From: Mesobacillus selenatarsenatis SF-1
Lineage (GTDB): Bacteria; Bacillota; Bacilli; Bacillales; Cytobacillaceae
Direction: 5' to 3'
NCBI RefSeq assembly: GCF_000813125.1
Contig: NZ_BASE01000076.1
Coordinates: 1-48,407, forward strand
Length of the DNA stretch: 48,407 nt
A program made the position numbers and the translations under genes. The notes beneath the pieces are model-generated. The model had not been told where the DNA came from and ran no database searches. It saw nothing but the letters and a program-made list of their open reading frames with translations. Below, in pieces: positions 25,417 through 34,722 of the stretch. The stretch's first letter is position 1; each line of letters opens with the position of its first letter.

Positions 25417-27596
25417 GCCTGCTTCACCTTCTGCTTATTCATTTCTGGATATTCAATTCTCGAGTGGAATATTCCCTTTAGCGTTTCACAAAGTGTATCA
25501 GCGACGGTATCCAGCTCCTTCAACGTGATATCACACTCACCCAGCTGCCCATCCTGCAGCCGGTCCCCTATAATATTGTGTACTAGATTTTCAATTTGCT
25601 CATGTGTTGGGTGCGCCATTGATCTCACAGCGGCTTCCACACTATCCGCAATCCCAATGACAGCAGACTCTTTTGTTTGCGGCTTTGGCCCCGGATAACG
25701 GAAATCCTCTTCTTTAACCTCATGCCCGCTTTGCTTTGCCTTATGGTAAAAGAATTTTAATAACGTTGTGCCATGGTGCTGTTCTGCGATATCAATGATC
25801 TCTTTTGGCATCCGGTGCTTACGGAGCATTTCGGCGCCATCGGTAGCATGGGCGATAATAATGTTTTTGCTGGTCAACGCCGGCAATTTATCGTGCGGAT
25901 TATCCATGTTAATCTGATTTTCAATAAAGAATTGCGGACGTTTTGTTTTTCCGATGTCATGGTAATAGCACCCAACCCTGGCAAGAAGCCCGTTAGCCCC
26001 GATCGCCTCACATGCCGCTTCTGATAAATTAGCCACCATGACACTATGATGGTAAGTTCCTGGAGCTTCCGTAAGTATCTTCCTTAAAAGCGGGTGGTTT
26101 GGGTTGGATAGCTCGATTAACCTTAAAGTTGAAAGGATGCCAAACCCTGCTTCAAAAAATGGCAGCAAACCGATCGTCAGGACTGCTGAAACGATCCCTG
26201 ACACAAACGCTGCGATAAAATAAAAACCGTATTCAAGTCCGGAATATTGACTGTTCCTTAAAAACAGAATCGAAAGGATAACAATCAGATTTACGACCGA
26301 CACACTCAGACCCGCCTGCAGGATCTTTGAGCGTCTACTCTGTTTCTGTAAAAATAAAATTGCCGCCAGTCCACTGATTAAAATATAAACTCCTATGGTG
26401 ACATTCAAGGTTCCAGTAATGCCTTCATTAAAGATGATCGTCCCGCTGACCGCAAGGATTGCCATCTGAAACAAAGCCAGTCTTTCATTTATTAAAATCT
26501 TGATCAACATCGCTCCCATTGCTGCAGGGAAGATATAGCCGATTTCCGAGTATTCGAATTCGTCAAAAAGACTGACCATCTTCATCAACAATATGGAGGT
26601 AATAAAAATGATGCTGAACATCAAAAGGTTCTTCTGCTTTTTATCGGCGTTTTCCATTTCATTGAATATAACAAACAGCGCAAATAGTATTAACGCCACA
26701 AGCATAGCCAGCCCGATAAAAGGTTTATAGGAATTTTCACTTTCTAACAGTCCGACCAGCTGGAGTTTTTTAAAGACGTCCCTGCTGATCAACTGACCCT
26801 CATCCACCAGAATTTGTCCCTCGAGAATCCTTACTGGTTCAACATTGTCCATAGCCTTTTGCCGCAGGTCTTCAGTAGCTTCTGGATCATAAAATTCATT
26901 CTGGACGACTGCATATCGGCCGATATCAATGACTGCTTTCTTTAAACTGCTGCTTAAACTTGTATACTTTAATTCCTCCTCTACATTCAGTTTTGCATTC
27001 TCTACTTCATCTGCAGGAACACTTCGTTTCATCGTATTGTTGATCGCTGTAACAGTGAGGTCTTTAGCAACCAGCAGCTCTTCCTTCGGAGCTTGAAGTA
27101 AAGTAATGAATACTTCGTCAGAAAGACTTTTCGTTTCATTCTCAGTCAATTTCGTTTTTAACTGTGCCAGCTTTTCCTCAATTGTGGGCTCTTCAGGGGC
27201 GGGTGCATCTTCCACTTCTGCCTCTTCTGCTGTTTTTTTCTTTTGGTCGATCTCTTCCTGCACTTCCGCATTGACTTCTGAAACTGAACCGAATATGGAA
27301 GTGACTAAATCAACCCTGTTCTGTGCATATTCACTCTTGACTCTGTATACATCGTTGACTTGCTCGACCGCTTTCCTGCGGTTTGCTTCTGTGCTTTCTT
27401 TATCCTCTATCGTAATAGGCGACCGGATGGTTCGCTCTGCCACAGAGAATAGCTCCAAATTAAGCTTTTCAGGCTTTACATTACTGTACATCGCAGAATA
27501 CATCACGACACCAATCAGCAAAAATAATAAAACCCGAAAGATTTTTATATTCAACAAGTTCAAAATGGCAGTTAATTGGACCTGCAGCTTATCCAT
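25413..27596 (-). CDS. pgpH: Cyclic-di-AMP phosphodiesterase PgpH (7TM-HD)
   Basis: A 727-residue 7TM receptor with intracellular HD hydrolase (B. subtilis YqfF). One N-terminal membrane helix (about 18-36) precedes a large extracytoplasmic 7TMR-HDED region with an acidic Lys/Glu linker ([18 protein letters not shown]). Seven membrane helices span about 285-475. The cytoplasmic HD domain has [38 protein letters not shown] and IAEQHHG, so the metal-binding His/Asp are intact. It degrades c-di-AMP and so affects potassium and cell-wall homeostasis. ATG 27596 follows GGAGGGTTGTAA. It leads pgpH-ybeY-dgkA and is separated from phoH by repeat-rich DNA. Confidence 0.95.
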   Translation of the reverse strand: MDKLQVQLTAILNLLNIKIFRVLLFLLIGVVMYSAMYSNVKPEKLNLELFSVAERTIRSPITIEDKESTEANRRKAVEQVNDVYRVKSEYAQNRVDLVTSIFGSVSEVNAEVQEEIDQKKKTAEEAEVEDAPAPEEPTIEEKLAQLKTKLTENETKSLSDEVFITLLQAPKEELLVAKDLTVTAINNTMKRSVPADEVENAKLNVEEELKYTSLSSSLKKAVIDIGRYAVVQNEFYDPEATEDLRQKAMDNVEPVRILEGQILVDEGQLISRDVFKKLQLVGLLESENSYKPFIGLAMLVALILFALFVIFNEMENADKKQKNLLMFSIIFITSILLMKMVSLFDEFEYSEIGYIFPAAMGAMLIKILINERLALFQMAILAVSGTIIFNEGITGTLNVTIGVYILISGLAAILFLQKQSRRSKILQAGLSVSVVNLIVILSILFLRNSQYSGLEYGFYFIAAFVSGIVSAVLTIGLLPFFEAGFGILSTLRLIELSNPNHPLLRKILTEAPGTYHHSVMVANLSEAACEAIGANGLLARVGCYYHDIGKTKRPQFFIENQINMDNPHDKLPALTSKNIIIAHATDGAEMLRKHRMPKEIIDIAEQHHGTTLLKFFYHKAKQSGHEVKEEDFRYPGPKPQTKESAVIGIADSVEAAVRSMAHPTHEQIENLVHNIIGDRLQDGQLGECDITLKELDTVADTLCETLKGIFHSRIEYPEMNKQKVKQA

Positions 27597-27616
27597 TTAC
27601 AACCCTCCTATTTGAA

Positions 27617-27846
27617 AAGCGTAAGCGCCTCGTTCAGCCCCGACAAGCGCTGCCCGCCTATAACGCCACATCGTGTGGCTGGCGGGTTGGCACGTCGTGT
27701 TCCTCAGAGGGCCTGACAGTGAAGTCGTTCCTTTGACTTCATTGGCAGGACCGAAGCATCTCGAGCTGCTAAAAGCTGACGCTTATCGCAAGATATTCGA
27801 GGAAGCATTCTCGGGGATGAAAACTGGCTAGGCGCTGGAGCTAGAC
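27617..27846. repeat. Long variant of the dispersed GC-rich foldback element
   Basis: It has the same ends as the copy at 10692-10836 (AGCGCCTCGTTCAGCCCCGA at the left, GGCTAGGCGCTGGAGCTAGA at the right) and the same TGAAGTC / GACTTCA inner hairpin. Two extra segments are present: one at about 27650-27705 with its own CGCCACA-TGTGGCTGGCG type stem, and one at about 27770-27825. It sits between phoH and pgpH, which are adjacent in B. subtilis. No open frame is credible. Confidence 0.8.
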
Positions 27847-27887
27847 ATTAATCTAATTTCAAAAAAACACACTTTTATAAAGTGAAA

Positions 27888-27900
27888 AGCGCAAGCGCCT
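27888..27900. repeat. Short fragment of the foldback element
   Basis: AGCGCAAGCGCCT repeats the left end of the element and then stops. The rest of the phoH-pgpH gap to 28096 holds a CACTTTTATAAAGTG palindrome near 27869-27883 and a hairpin AGGAATC / GATTCCT at 28043-28067 followed by TTTTA on the plus strand. I assign no function to either. Confidence 0.55.
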
Positions 27901-28096
27901 TGACATAAATATTTATTAAACAAATCGAGCCAGTTTGAGAATAACTGGGAAATACACCTAACTTTATGTACCATCATATCAGTTTTTCTCTAAACTTTCA
28001 CCTCTATTTAAAATTAGTCCCACCTGCTGGAAAAGCCAAGATAGGAATCCAAGAGTCTTAGATTCCTTTTATTGCTTTCATACACCTTCGGAAGCA

Positions 28097-28128
28097 AAAG
28101 TCCGCTCTCGTTTACCAAGAGCGGACTA
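28097..28128 (-). terminator. phoH terminator
   Basis: The stem GTCCGCTC / GAGCGGAC with an 11-nt loop, followed on the minus strand by TTTTGCTTCC. It lies 7 nt past the phoH stop and separates the yqfC-yqfD-phoH transcript from pgpH. Confidence 0.75.
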
Positions 28129-28134
28129 AGATGT

Positions 28135-29094
28135 TTATTCATTTTTACCATATGCTTCAATAATCCGGCCGACAAGCGGATGCCGCACAACATCAGCTTG
28201 TTCGAGGTGCACCATGGAGATTCCAGAGACATCCTTCAGTATTTTTTCAGCCTCAACCAATCCAGATTTTGCACCTTTTGGCAAATCAATCTGGGAAGTG
28301 TCTCCAGTAATGATCATTTTTGATCCAAATCCCAGGCGAGTCAGGAACATCTTCATCTGGGCCTGAGTCGTATTCTGCGCCTCGTCCAGGATCACAAATG
28401 CATCATCGAGTGTCCTTCCCCTCATATAGGCAAGAGGTGCAATTTCAATTGTCCCTCTCTCAATCAGGCGCAATGTATGTTCAGTACCAAGGATATCGTG
28501 CAGGGCATCATATAATGGGCGGAGATAAGGGTCTACCTTCTCCTTCAAGTCCCCTGGAAGGAAGCCAAGGCTTTCTCCTGCCTCTACTGCTGGTCTGGTT
28601 AAGATAATTTTGGACACTGTACCACTTTTAAGTGCCGTGACTGCCATAACGACCGCAAGATACGTTTTACCAGTACCAGCAGGCCCAATGCCAAAAACAA
28701 GATCTCGGCTTTTAATGGCATTAACATAGTGCCTTTGGCCAAGAGTCTTGACCCTGATCGATTTACCCTTAACGTTTTTACTGATTTCTTCATCATATAA
28801 ATCCTTGAAATATTCCAAGGTACCCTTTTCGGCCATTTGTATCGCGTAAACAGCTTCTCTCTGGCTGACGCTGATTCCTTTCCGGATAACAGCAAGCAGA
28901 TTGTCCAAAACAGCCTGGGCTAACTCAACCTTGTCCTCAGGTCCTGAGATTCCTACTGCCTCTCCCCGGGTCACGATCGAGACACCCAGCTCCTGTTCAA
29001 TCAGCTTAAGGTTCATATCTGCATTGCCGAATAATGAAATGGCTTCAGTTGGGTTCGCTAGTTGTATTTCCATCGTTTTTAAGTCTTCTGTCAT
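28135..29094 (-). CDS. phoH: PhoH-like ATPase
   Basis: A 319-residue protein. The N-terminal KH-like region covers about 15-75 (NLKLIEQELGVSIVTRGEAV). A P-loop NTPase domain follows, with GIGPAGTGKTYLAV (Walker A near 140) and FVILDEAQN (Walker B near 236). GDTSQIDLP and the R-finger-like VRHPLVGRIIEAY are conserved. Its role is thought to be RNA-linked, given frequent linkage to ybeY and the helicase-like fold. ATG 29094 has AAGGAG 7 nt upstream and overlaps the yqfD end by 50 nt in another frame, a long overlap. Confidence 0.93.
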   Translation of the reverse strand: MTEDLKTMEIQLANPTEAISLFGNADMNLKLIEQELGVSIVTRGEAVGISGPEDKVELAQAVLDNLLAVIRKGISVSQREAVYAIQMAEKGTLEYFKDLYDEEISKNVKGKSIRVKTLGQRHYVNAIKSRDLVFGIGPAGTGKTYLAVVMAVTALKSGTVSKIILTRPAVEAGESLGFLPGDLKEKVDPYLRPLYDALHDILGTEHTLRLIERGTIEIAPLAYMRGRTLDDAFVILDEAQNTTQAQMKMFLTRLGFGSKMIITGDTSQIDLPKGAKSGLVEAEKILKDVSGISMVHLEQADVVRHPLVGRIIEAYGKNE

Positions 29095-30283
29095 TCTCAG
29101 TCTCCTTGATAATTGGTTGTCCTTCTGCTATATCTTCAATGATTGTAAAATGTGTGGTTAGCTTTACTTTATCATTCTCAATTGACTGATGTAAAATTTT
29201 TTCCCCTTTAATTATAGCATTTTCAGGAAGGTAGTTTTTTATATCCTTTCTCGCTAATTCTTTTGCACTTTCTATTGCTTCTTTCCTCGAATAGATGCGT
29301 GTTACCTGTTCCCTCTCCCTGATGGTCTTTTTTTCAACCTTTACAGGAAGTTCCCAATTGAAAAATCTTACAGGCTGTTCAGTCACTTCGAGTTCATATT
29401 CACTGAAATCAGGTTTTCCGAATCCCCAGACAGGTAAGGCTTTACCGGCGATCATGAGGGAATATTTCTTTTTTTCATTGCCATTGTAGACCTGGAAGGT
29501 ACTCTTCAAAGGCAACTCCACCTTTGTTGAATACCAAGTCTCTCCAAGGATTTCACCTTCAGCCGCCACAACTTTCAGATCATCTTCTTTTCCATACAGA
29601 CCGGAAACAAGAAGCTGGCCTGGCATAACATAATCATTCACCTCAACAACCGGTTCCCCTTTTTCCACAAAGATTTTGACGATGGCTGCTTTCCTTTTTG
29701 CTACCAGGTTCCTCGGCCCAATTACTTCTGCTTTTTCCGGTTCACTCTTTTCAACTGCCTGAAAATGATAGGTCGTCCCTTTCAGCTCCACACCTATCCA
29801 GGTCAGGGCTCCTACTTTATCTGTCAGTTCCTTTTGGATACTCTCCACACTATCTATAGAAAATTGCAATTTCCCGACGCCAATCCCCATCCTGTCCAAT
29901 TCCTTGCGAATCTGGTGTTCGGTCGCCGGGCTCGCCCCTTTTATTTCTATACCCCAAACCATGTTTGAAAGAAGCATCATTAAAGCAAAAAATAAAAATG
30001 CACCCGCCAAAAAACCACTGTTTGTCCATAATTTCCTTAAAAAGAAAGGGCCACCTGCCCTCTCTAAAAACCTGATTTTGCAATTGCTGTCCCTTGCTGG
30101 AATTCTCAGCTTTTTTACATCCTGAAGATTAACATAAAAGGTGACGGCCTCGGATCCATGTTTTTTCACGTTCCATATCGAAACACCACTACGCGTCAAC
30201 TGATTTAAAAATCTTTCAATACCCTTTCCAGTCAATTTCACTTTGACTGTGCCAGAAAAGGTGTGAATCCATTGGTTTTTCAT
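29045..30283 (-). CDS. yqfD: Sporulation protein YqfD
   Basis: A 412-residue membrane protein of the YqfD/SpoIV-like family, expressed in the mother cell under sigma-E in B. subtilis. It begins with IHTFSGTVKVKLTGKGIERF. A hydrophobic segment at about 80-105 (SGFLAGAFLFFALMMLLSNM) is the probable membrane span. The rest is beta-rich (NDYVMPGQLLVSGLYGKEDD, GEILGETWYSTKVELPL) and probably sits outside the mother-cell membrane face. ATG 30283 follows GAGGGGGAG; TTG 30298 lies at the yqfC stop. It is immediately downstream of yqfC. Confidence 0.9.
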   Translation of the reverse strand: MKNQWIHTFSGTVKVKLTGKGIERFLNQLTRSGVSIWNVKKHGSEAVTFYVNLQDVKKLRIPARDSNCKIRFLERAGGPFFLRKLWTNSGFLAGAFLFFALMMLLSNMVWGIEIKGASPATEHQIRKELDRMGIGVGKLQFSIDSVESIQKELTDKVGALTWIGVELKGTTYHFQAVEKSEPEKAEVIGPRNLVAKRKAAIVKIFVEKGEPVVEVNDYVMPGQLLVSGLYGKEDDLKVVAAEGEILGETWYSTKVELPLKSTFQVYNGNEKKKYSLMIAGKALPVWGFGKPDFSEYELEVTEQPVRFFNWELPVKVEKKTIREREQVTRIYSRKEAIESAKELARKDIKNYLPENAIIKGEKILHQSIENDKVKLTTHFTIIEDIAEGQPIIKETENDRRLKNDGNTTSEPN

Positions 30284-30298
30284 TCGTCTCCCCCTCAA

Positions 30299-30583
30299 TC
30301 ACTCATTTATATAAATAACCTGATCTATTTTTCCTTCGAGTAAGATTTCTTCAGGCAATATCGTCTTGATCACAAATGCTTTTCCCTTGACGAGAAGCTG
30401 GCCCCCTTTAATCATCAATCGCACTTCTCCATCTGAAAAAGCAAGCAGACCTCTGTGATTCTCTATATAAATATGGACATGCCCAATCATCGTGATTCTA
30501 GGGAGATCCATCATGACATCTTGAGGAAGATCCATTTTTTGCGTCATCCATTTGCGTACATACTGGCCCCATTTTTTTGCCAT
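30299..30583 (-). CDS. yqfC: Sporulation protein YqfC
   Basis: A 94-residue protein of the YqfC family (YabP/YqfC), induced by sigma-E in B. subtilis. The central part, LPRITMIGHVHIYIENHRGL, is the family core, followed by LAFSDGEVRLMIKGGQLLVK (20 residues) and a beta-rich end VIYINE. ATG 30583 directly follows an eight-T run, and the ribosome site AAAGGGGG lies inside the 3' arm of a terminator-like hairpin. It is followed by yqfD with 15 nt or less. Confidence 0.92.
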   Translation of the reverse strand: MAKKWGQYVRKWMTQKMDLPQDVMMDLPRITMIGHVHIYIENHRGLLAFSDGEVRLMIKGGQLLVKGKAFVIKTILPEEILLEGKIDQVIYINE

Positions 30584-30633
30584 AAAAAAAAGAACCCCCT
30601 TTCATCTCATATGTATGAGAAAAAAGGAGGTTC
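30584..30633 (-). promoter_or_regulatory. Terminator-like hairpin with the yqfC ribosome site in its 3' arm
   Basis: On the minus strand GAACCTCCTTTTTTCTCAT, a 4-nt loop, and ATGAGATGAAAGGGGGTTC pair nearly completely, then eight T, then the yqfC ATG. It can serve as terminator of the nfeD-floA-yqfB operon and, if read through, would hide the yqfC ribosome site. Confidence 0.8.
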
Positions 30634-30693
30634 TAGCACCATTTTTAACTTTATGGATACGCATTCTTCCAAAACGATAGCCAATTACTATGC

Positions 30694-31272
30694 CTAATAT
30701 CTTCTGAGCGGGTTGTATGGTCTTTTGGCCCTCGGTTTACCAAGGACTTCAGCCCAAATCAAACCCTCTATTAGGGTGTCCCTGTCTGGCTGGAAGACGA
30801 CTTCTGGTTCTTTGTGTTCCCTTTTTTGCTTTAATCGTCCTGATGATTCACCAGCAGACATGCGCCCTTTACTTGAGCTCTGTTTGTTCATCTGCTCCTC
30901 AGACTGAAGCTTTCTTTCCAGATAAACCTTCTGAAGATCATTAATGATTTCAACTCCGGTTTCACCTGGGTCGTGCTTCGCTGAACCCCGGCTTCGTTGT
31001 GTGTCCCTGCCAGTATCATAACGAGGTATGGGATTTACTTCGATTTCCTGCCAAGGCTCAACCCTGGCCTCTGCTGGCTGCCTACTGGCAGGAGCAGGAC
31101 GAGGTTGCCTTGCTGGTCCAGGCTGTTGCTGTTGCATCGGTCCGGGCGGTCTTACCGGACGGCGCTGCGGCGGCTGGCCGTCCGACTTCTTTTTATTAAA
31201 TAGACTGGAGATAACCCCGATTAGAATAAACAGGGCTATAGGATTACTGAACAATTCAAATAAAATTTCCAT
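30694..31272 (-). CDS. YqfB-position membrane-anchored protein
   Basis: A 192-residue protein with an N-terminal membrane span (about 3-23, ELFSNPIALFILIGVISSLF), then a disordered Pro/Gln/Arg-rich segment (PPGPMQQQQPGPARQPRPAP). A charged C-terminal part holds INDLQKVYLERKLQSEEQ and ends in RDTLIEGLIWAEVLGKPRAK, followed by RPYNPLRRY. It is third in the sigma-W operon nfeD-floA, where B. subtilis has yqfB, but I do not recognise it by sequence as that family. A partner or regulator of the FloA flotillin patch is possible. ATG 31272 follows AAAGGGGGG. Confidence 0.75.
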   Translation of the reverse strand: MEILFELFSNPIALFILIGVISSLFNKKKSDGQPPQRRPVRPPGPMQQQQPGPARQPRPAPASRQPAEARVEPWQEIEVNPIPRYDTGRDTQRSRGSAKHDPGETGVEIINDLQKVYLERKLQSEEQMNKQSSSKGRMSAGESSGRLKQKREHKEPEVVFQPDRDTLIEGLIWAEVLGKPRAKRPYNPLRRY

Positions 31273-31306
31273 GAGGAGCCCCCCTTTCTTTTAACGGGTT
31301 CTCGCA

Positions 31307-32302
31307 TCAGTTATTATTTTTGTCATCTTTTTTATTGTTTGAAAGGTTGCCAATGGATCCTCTCATATCTGTGTCCGCTTCGATATTCTGGATATTCATA
31401 TAATCCATCACACCAATATTTCCTTCACGCAGCGCTTCCGCCATTGCCAATGGTACAGTTGCTTCGGCCTCGACGACCTTCGCTCTCATTTCCTCGACGC
31501 GGGCCTTCATTTCCTGTTCTTGAGCTACGGCCATAGCACGACGCTCTTCGGCTTTTGCCTGGGCAATTTTCTTGTCCGCTTCCGCCTGCTCTGTCTGAAG
31601 CTCGGCACCGATATTTTTACCGATATCAACGTCCGCAATATCAATCGACAGAATTTCAAAAGCTGTACCTGCATCCAGTCCTTTAGAAAGAACCGTTTGT
31701 GAAATCATATCCGGGTTTTCCAACACTTTTTTATGGTTGCCAGAAGAACCGATTGTTGATACAATCCCCTCACCTACACGGGCAACGATCGTTTCTTCAC
31801 CAGCACCCCCGACAAGTCTGTCGATGTTTGCTCTTACGGTAATTCTTGCTTTAGCTTTTACTTCGATTCCATCCATAGCAACACCTGCGATGAATGGTGT
31901 TTCAATTACCTTTGGATTTACACTCATTTGTACCGCTTCCAATACATCACGGCCGGCTAGGTCAATTGCTGCCGCTCTTTCGAATGAAAGCTCAATATTC
32001 GCACGGTGTGCAGCAATAAGGGCATTTACCACCCTGTCTACGTTACCTCCAGCAAGATAGTGGCTTTCAAGCTGGTTCGTTGTAACATTCAACCCCGCTT
32101 TGTGCGCCTTGATCATCGGATTGATGACCCTGCTTGGGATAACCCTTCTTAACCTCATACCAATCAGCGTGAAAATACTGACCCTGACACCTGCCGCTAA
32201 TGCTGAAATCCATAGCATTACCGGTACGAATGTCAGCAAAACACCAAGGAAAATGATTCCAAGTGCGATTGCTACTAAAACAAATGCTGTACTTGCATCC
32301 AT
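31307..32302 (-). CDS. floA: Flotillin-like protein FloA
   Basis: A 331-residue SPFH-like protein (YqfA family) that organises functional membrane microdomains. The N-terminal membrane hairpin covers about 5-45. The central PHB-like region has [40 protein letters not shown] and [13 protein letters not shown]. An Ala/Glu-rich coiled coil spans about 240-300 ([20 protein letters not shown]). A short acidic/Asn tail ends the protein. ATG 32302 follows AGGAGGC. It is the second gene of the sigma-W operon; NfeD proteins usually accompany flotillins. Confidence 0.95.
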   Translation of the reverse strand: MDASTAFVLVAIALGIIFLGVLLTFVPVMLWISALAAGVRVSIFTLIGMRLRRVIPSRVINPMIKAHKAGLNVTTNQLESHYLAGGNVDRVVNALIAAHRANIELSFERAAAIDLAGRDVLEAVQMSVNPKVIETPFIAGVAMDGIEVKAKARITVRANIDRLVGGAGEETIVARVGEGIVSTIGSSGNHKKVLENPDMISQTVLSKGLDAGTAFEILSIDIADVDIGKNIGAELQTEQAEADKKIAQAKAEERRAMAVAQEQEMKARVEEMRAKVVEAEATVPLAMAEALREGNIGVMDYMNIQNIEADTDMRGSIGNLSNNKKDDKNNN

Positions 32303-32457
32303 ATGAACTGCCTCCTAAAAAATATTATTCCATGTTCTTTGAATCATCTTTATTTTACCAAATAAACTCAAAGACCATTGGTATTTATCTCTACTTGTTG
32401 CTTCATCGATTCGTCTTGGCAAGAATACCTCAATGAACAATACAATGAAAGAACAAA

Positions 32458-33777
32458 TTAGATCTCTGTAATCTCTCTAACCACAATTCTCGAGCCTTCC
32501 GTTTTTACAATTCTAACTTTCTTGTCTTTTGCAATAAATCCACCTTCACTGACTGCATCAATGCGTTCGTCCTCGACAACGATGGTTCCTGAAGGTCTGA
32601 GGGGAGTCAATGTGATACCTTCTACGCCAATCAGTTCAAGGCGGTTTTTATTGGATACATAACCCTTTTCAGTGCTTGTTGAATCTGTCAGTATGATTCT
32701 TCTGAAAAATTTCATCTTTTTTCCAAACACCCTTATCATTAAAATAGATAATACGATCGACGCAGTCAAGGCGATCAGTAACGAAATCCCCATATGCACC
32801 ACATTATCAGATGCCATAAAAAAGCTTGCAAAGATAGCTAATAAACCAATACTTCCAGCTATTCCTCCTGGGATGAATAACTCCAGCAATATAAGCCCAA
32901 CGCCAAGCGCGAACAAAATCAGCGTTTCAAACCCAGCAAGACCAGCAACCATATGTCCGTAGAAGAATAGGAGCAAAGCTGACAAGCCTGCAATTCCTGG
33001 TAGACCAAATCCTGGAGAGTACAACTCAAGCACCAACCCTAAACTTCCAATCGTCATTAAAATCGGGATAACGACTGGATGCGTTATGAATCTCGCTAGC
33101 TTTTCAGCGAAAGTTTCATTCACATTCCTGATTTCGGCATTCTCATAGCCCAGTTTTTGCAGCAACTCATCGAGATTTTTAACAGTTCCCTCTGAATAAC
33201 CAACTTCAAGAGCCTGCTCAGCCGTCAGTGTAAGAAGTTTTCCCTTGCCTGCATCCAGCTCTGGAAGATCGATGCTTTCATCGGCCATTGCCTGGGCATA
33301 TATCGGATCCCTTCCACTTTCAACGGCTGCTGCTTTCATGGCGGCAAACCAATAAGATTCCGCTTTTTTACCAGCGGTATTGCCCTGCTGGTCTATGATC
33401 GCAGCCGACCCCATGGTAGCTCCGGGAACCATATAAATCTCATCTGTATTCAGGGAAATATATGCACCCGCGGATAACGCTTTTTTATTGACAAAGGCAA
33501 CTGTTTTTAAATCAGTGCCTGTCAAAAGTTTTCCAATCCCGTCAGCGGCATCAACGACTCCACCGGGTGTATGCACATCAAAAATGATTGCTTCCGCACC
33601 AGCCTCTTCCGCCTCCTCCACCGCTCTTCCCAGGAAGGCAAGCAAGCCCTTTTCGACTGTTTCTGCAATCGGTACCACGTAGACAACTTTTTCATCCGCA
33701 TCTGCAGTGAACGGATTGATCAGACTGGCCAGTGACAAGAGGATGATGATGCTCGCAATCACTGATTTGATTTTCAA
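32458..33777 (-). CDS. nfed1b: NfeD membrane-bound serine protease (YqeZ)
   Basis: A 439-residue NfeD1b protein. A signal peptide (about 1-27) precedes a ClpP/SppA-like protease domain with IIFDVHTPGGVVDAADGIGK, NKKALSAGAYISL (Ser near 103) and a Lys in AESYWFAAMKAAAVESGRD, which would form a Ser-Lys dyad. Four to five membrane spans lie at about 235-355. A C-terminal OB fold follows (GVEGITLTPLRPSGTIVVED). It works with FloA in the membrane. Start is TTG 33777 with GGAGGTG 8 nt upstream. A sigma-W promoter lies 40-65 nt upstream, so the operon belongs to the cell-envelope stress and antimicrobial-peptide resistance response. Confidence 0.92.
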   Translation of the reverse strand: MKIKSVIASIIILLSLASLINPFTADADEKVVYVVPIAETVEKGLLAFLGRAVEEAEEAGAEAIIFDVHTPGGVVDAADGIGKLLTGTDLKTVAFVNKKALSAGAYISLNTDEIYMVPGATMGSAAIIDQQGNTAGKKAESYWFAAMKAAAVESGRDPIYAQAMADESIDLPELDAGKGKLLTLTAEQALEVGYSEGTVKNLDELLQKLGYENAEIRNVNETFAEKLARFITHPVVIPILMTIGSLGLVLELYSPGFGLPGIAGLSALLLFFYGHMVAGLAGFETLILFALGVGLILLELFIPGGIAGSIGLLAIFASFFMASDNVVHMGISLLIALTASIVLSILMIRVFGKKMKFFRRIILTDSTSTEKGYVSNKNRLELIGVEGITLTPLRPSGTIVVEDERIDAVSEGGFIAKDKKVRIVKTEGSRIVVREITEI

Positions 33778-33817
33778 TTCGGCACCTCCATTCTATAAAA
33801 TAAGGCCATAATGGTAA

Positions 33818-33844
33818 TACGCATTTGTACACCAAAAGGTTTCA
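33818..33844 (-). promoter_or_regulatory. Sigma-W (ECF) promoter of nfeD-floA-yqfB
   Basis: TGAAAC (33844-33839), a 17-nt spacer and CGTA (33821-33818) fit the ECF sigma-W consensus exactly. The B. subtilis yqeZ-yqfA-yqfB operon is a known sigma-W target, so the context agrees. Confidence 0.88.
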
Positions 33845-33952
33845 TTGATTTTTTACAGATTTCAAAAAGAATCCTTCTGAAAGTGTAAAAAATTATGTAT
33901 TTAATTTCAATGAAACACAAAGTACTATGTGAAGATACTTTTATTATACGCT

Positions 33953-33980
33953 AAAAAGGCCGCAAGAATATCCCGCGGCC
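33953..33980 (-). terminator. rpsU-yqeY terminator
   Basis: The stem GGCCGCGGG / TTGCGGCC, followed on the minus strand by TTTTT. It lies 11 nt past the yqeY stop. Confidence 0.85.
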
Positions 33981-33990
33981 TTCGAGCTTT

Positions 33991-34437
33991 TTATGAAAGG
34001 TGTTGTTGTACAAGTTTATTAACGAGAGATCCGTCTGCTTTACCTTTTACTTTAGGCATAAGGACAGCCATTACTCTACCCATATCGGCTTTCGATGCCG
34101 CACCGGTCTCCGCGATAGCTTCTTTGACAATTGCCGTCACTTCTTCTTCGCTAAGCTGCTGGGGCATGTAAACTTCGACATGCTTTAATTCTGTTTGTAT
34201 CTTTTCAACGAGGTCTTGTCGACCTGCTTTTTCAAATTCCTGGAGGGAATCTTTGCGTTGCTTCACTTCACGAGAAAGTACAGTTAACTCTTCTTCTTCG
34301 GATAATTCCTGCTTGCCGAACTTGATTGCTTCGTTCTGCAGGGATGCTTTGACCATCCGAATCGTCGTGAGTCTGTCCTTTTCTTTGTTCTTCATCGCTT
34401 GTTTCATATCAGTATTTAAACGCTCGAGTAGGCTCAA
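33991..34437 (-). CDS. yqeY: GatB/YqeY domain protein
   Basis: A 148-residue protein of the YqeY family, related to the C-terminal tRNA-binding domain of GatB. It begins [19 protein letters not shown], contains [20 protein letters not shown], and ends with [20 protein letters not shown] and a [11 protein letters not shown] helix. A tRNA or amidotransferase role is inferred for the family. Start is TTG 34437, with GGTGG 7 nt upstream. It lies 17 nt behind rpsU and is cotranscribed with it. Confidence 0.92.
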   Translation of the reverse strand: MSLLERLNTDMKQAMKNKEKDRLTTIRMVKASLQNEAIKFGKQELSEEEELTVLSREVKQRKDSLQEFEKAGRQDLVEKIQTELKHVEVYMPQQLSEEEVTAIVKEAIAETGAASKADMGRVMAVLMPKVKGKADGSLVNKLVQQHLS

Positions 34438-34454
34438 GTAGATTCCACCCTCTC

Positions 34455-34628
34455 TTAGAACTTGCGTTTTCTAGCAGCTTCAGACTTTTTCTTACGCTTC
34501 ACACTAGGTTTTTCGTAGAATTCGCGCTTTCTAGCTTCTTGGATAGTACCTGATTTAGATACAGTACGTTTGAAGCGTCGAAGAGCATCTTCAAGCGATT
34601 CGTTTTTACGAACGACAGTTTTAGACAT
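34455..34628 (-). CDS. rpsU: 30S ribosomal protein S21
   Basis: A 57-residue basic protein, the family-standard length. It begins [20 protein letters not shown] and ends in [13 protein letters not shown]21 helps base-pairing of mRNA with the 16S 3' end during initiation. ATG 34628 is preceded by GGAGGGAGGG. The longer upstream reading frame has no homology and no ribosome site. It is the first gene of rpsU-yqeY with its own strong promoter. Confidence 0.97.
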   Translation of the reverse strand: MSKTVVRKNESLEDALRRFKRTVSKSGTIQEARKREFYEKPSVKRKKKSEAARKRKF

Positions 34629-34693
34629 TCTCTTTCCCTCCCTCCGAGCACAACACACTAACACCAAAACACATGGAAACCATGTACCTTGCA

Positions 34694-34722
34694 ATTATAA
34701 TATAACACTGGCATGAGGTCAA
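34694..34722 (-). promoter_or_regulatory. rpsU promoter
   Basis: TTGACC (34722-34717), a 17-nt spacer and a perfect TATAAT (34699-34694): the strongest predicted sigma-A promoter in the window after glyQS. Confidence 0.85.

Noticed and set aside
28014-28232. A 72-codon frame overlapping the phoH end and terminator
   Set aside because: It reads through the phoH terminator stem in another frame and resembles no protein family.
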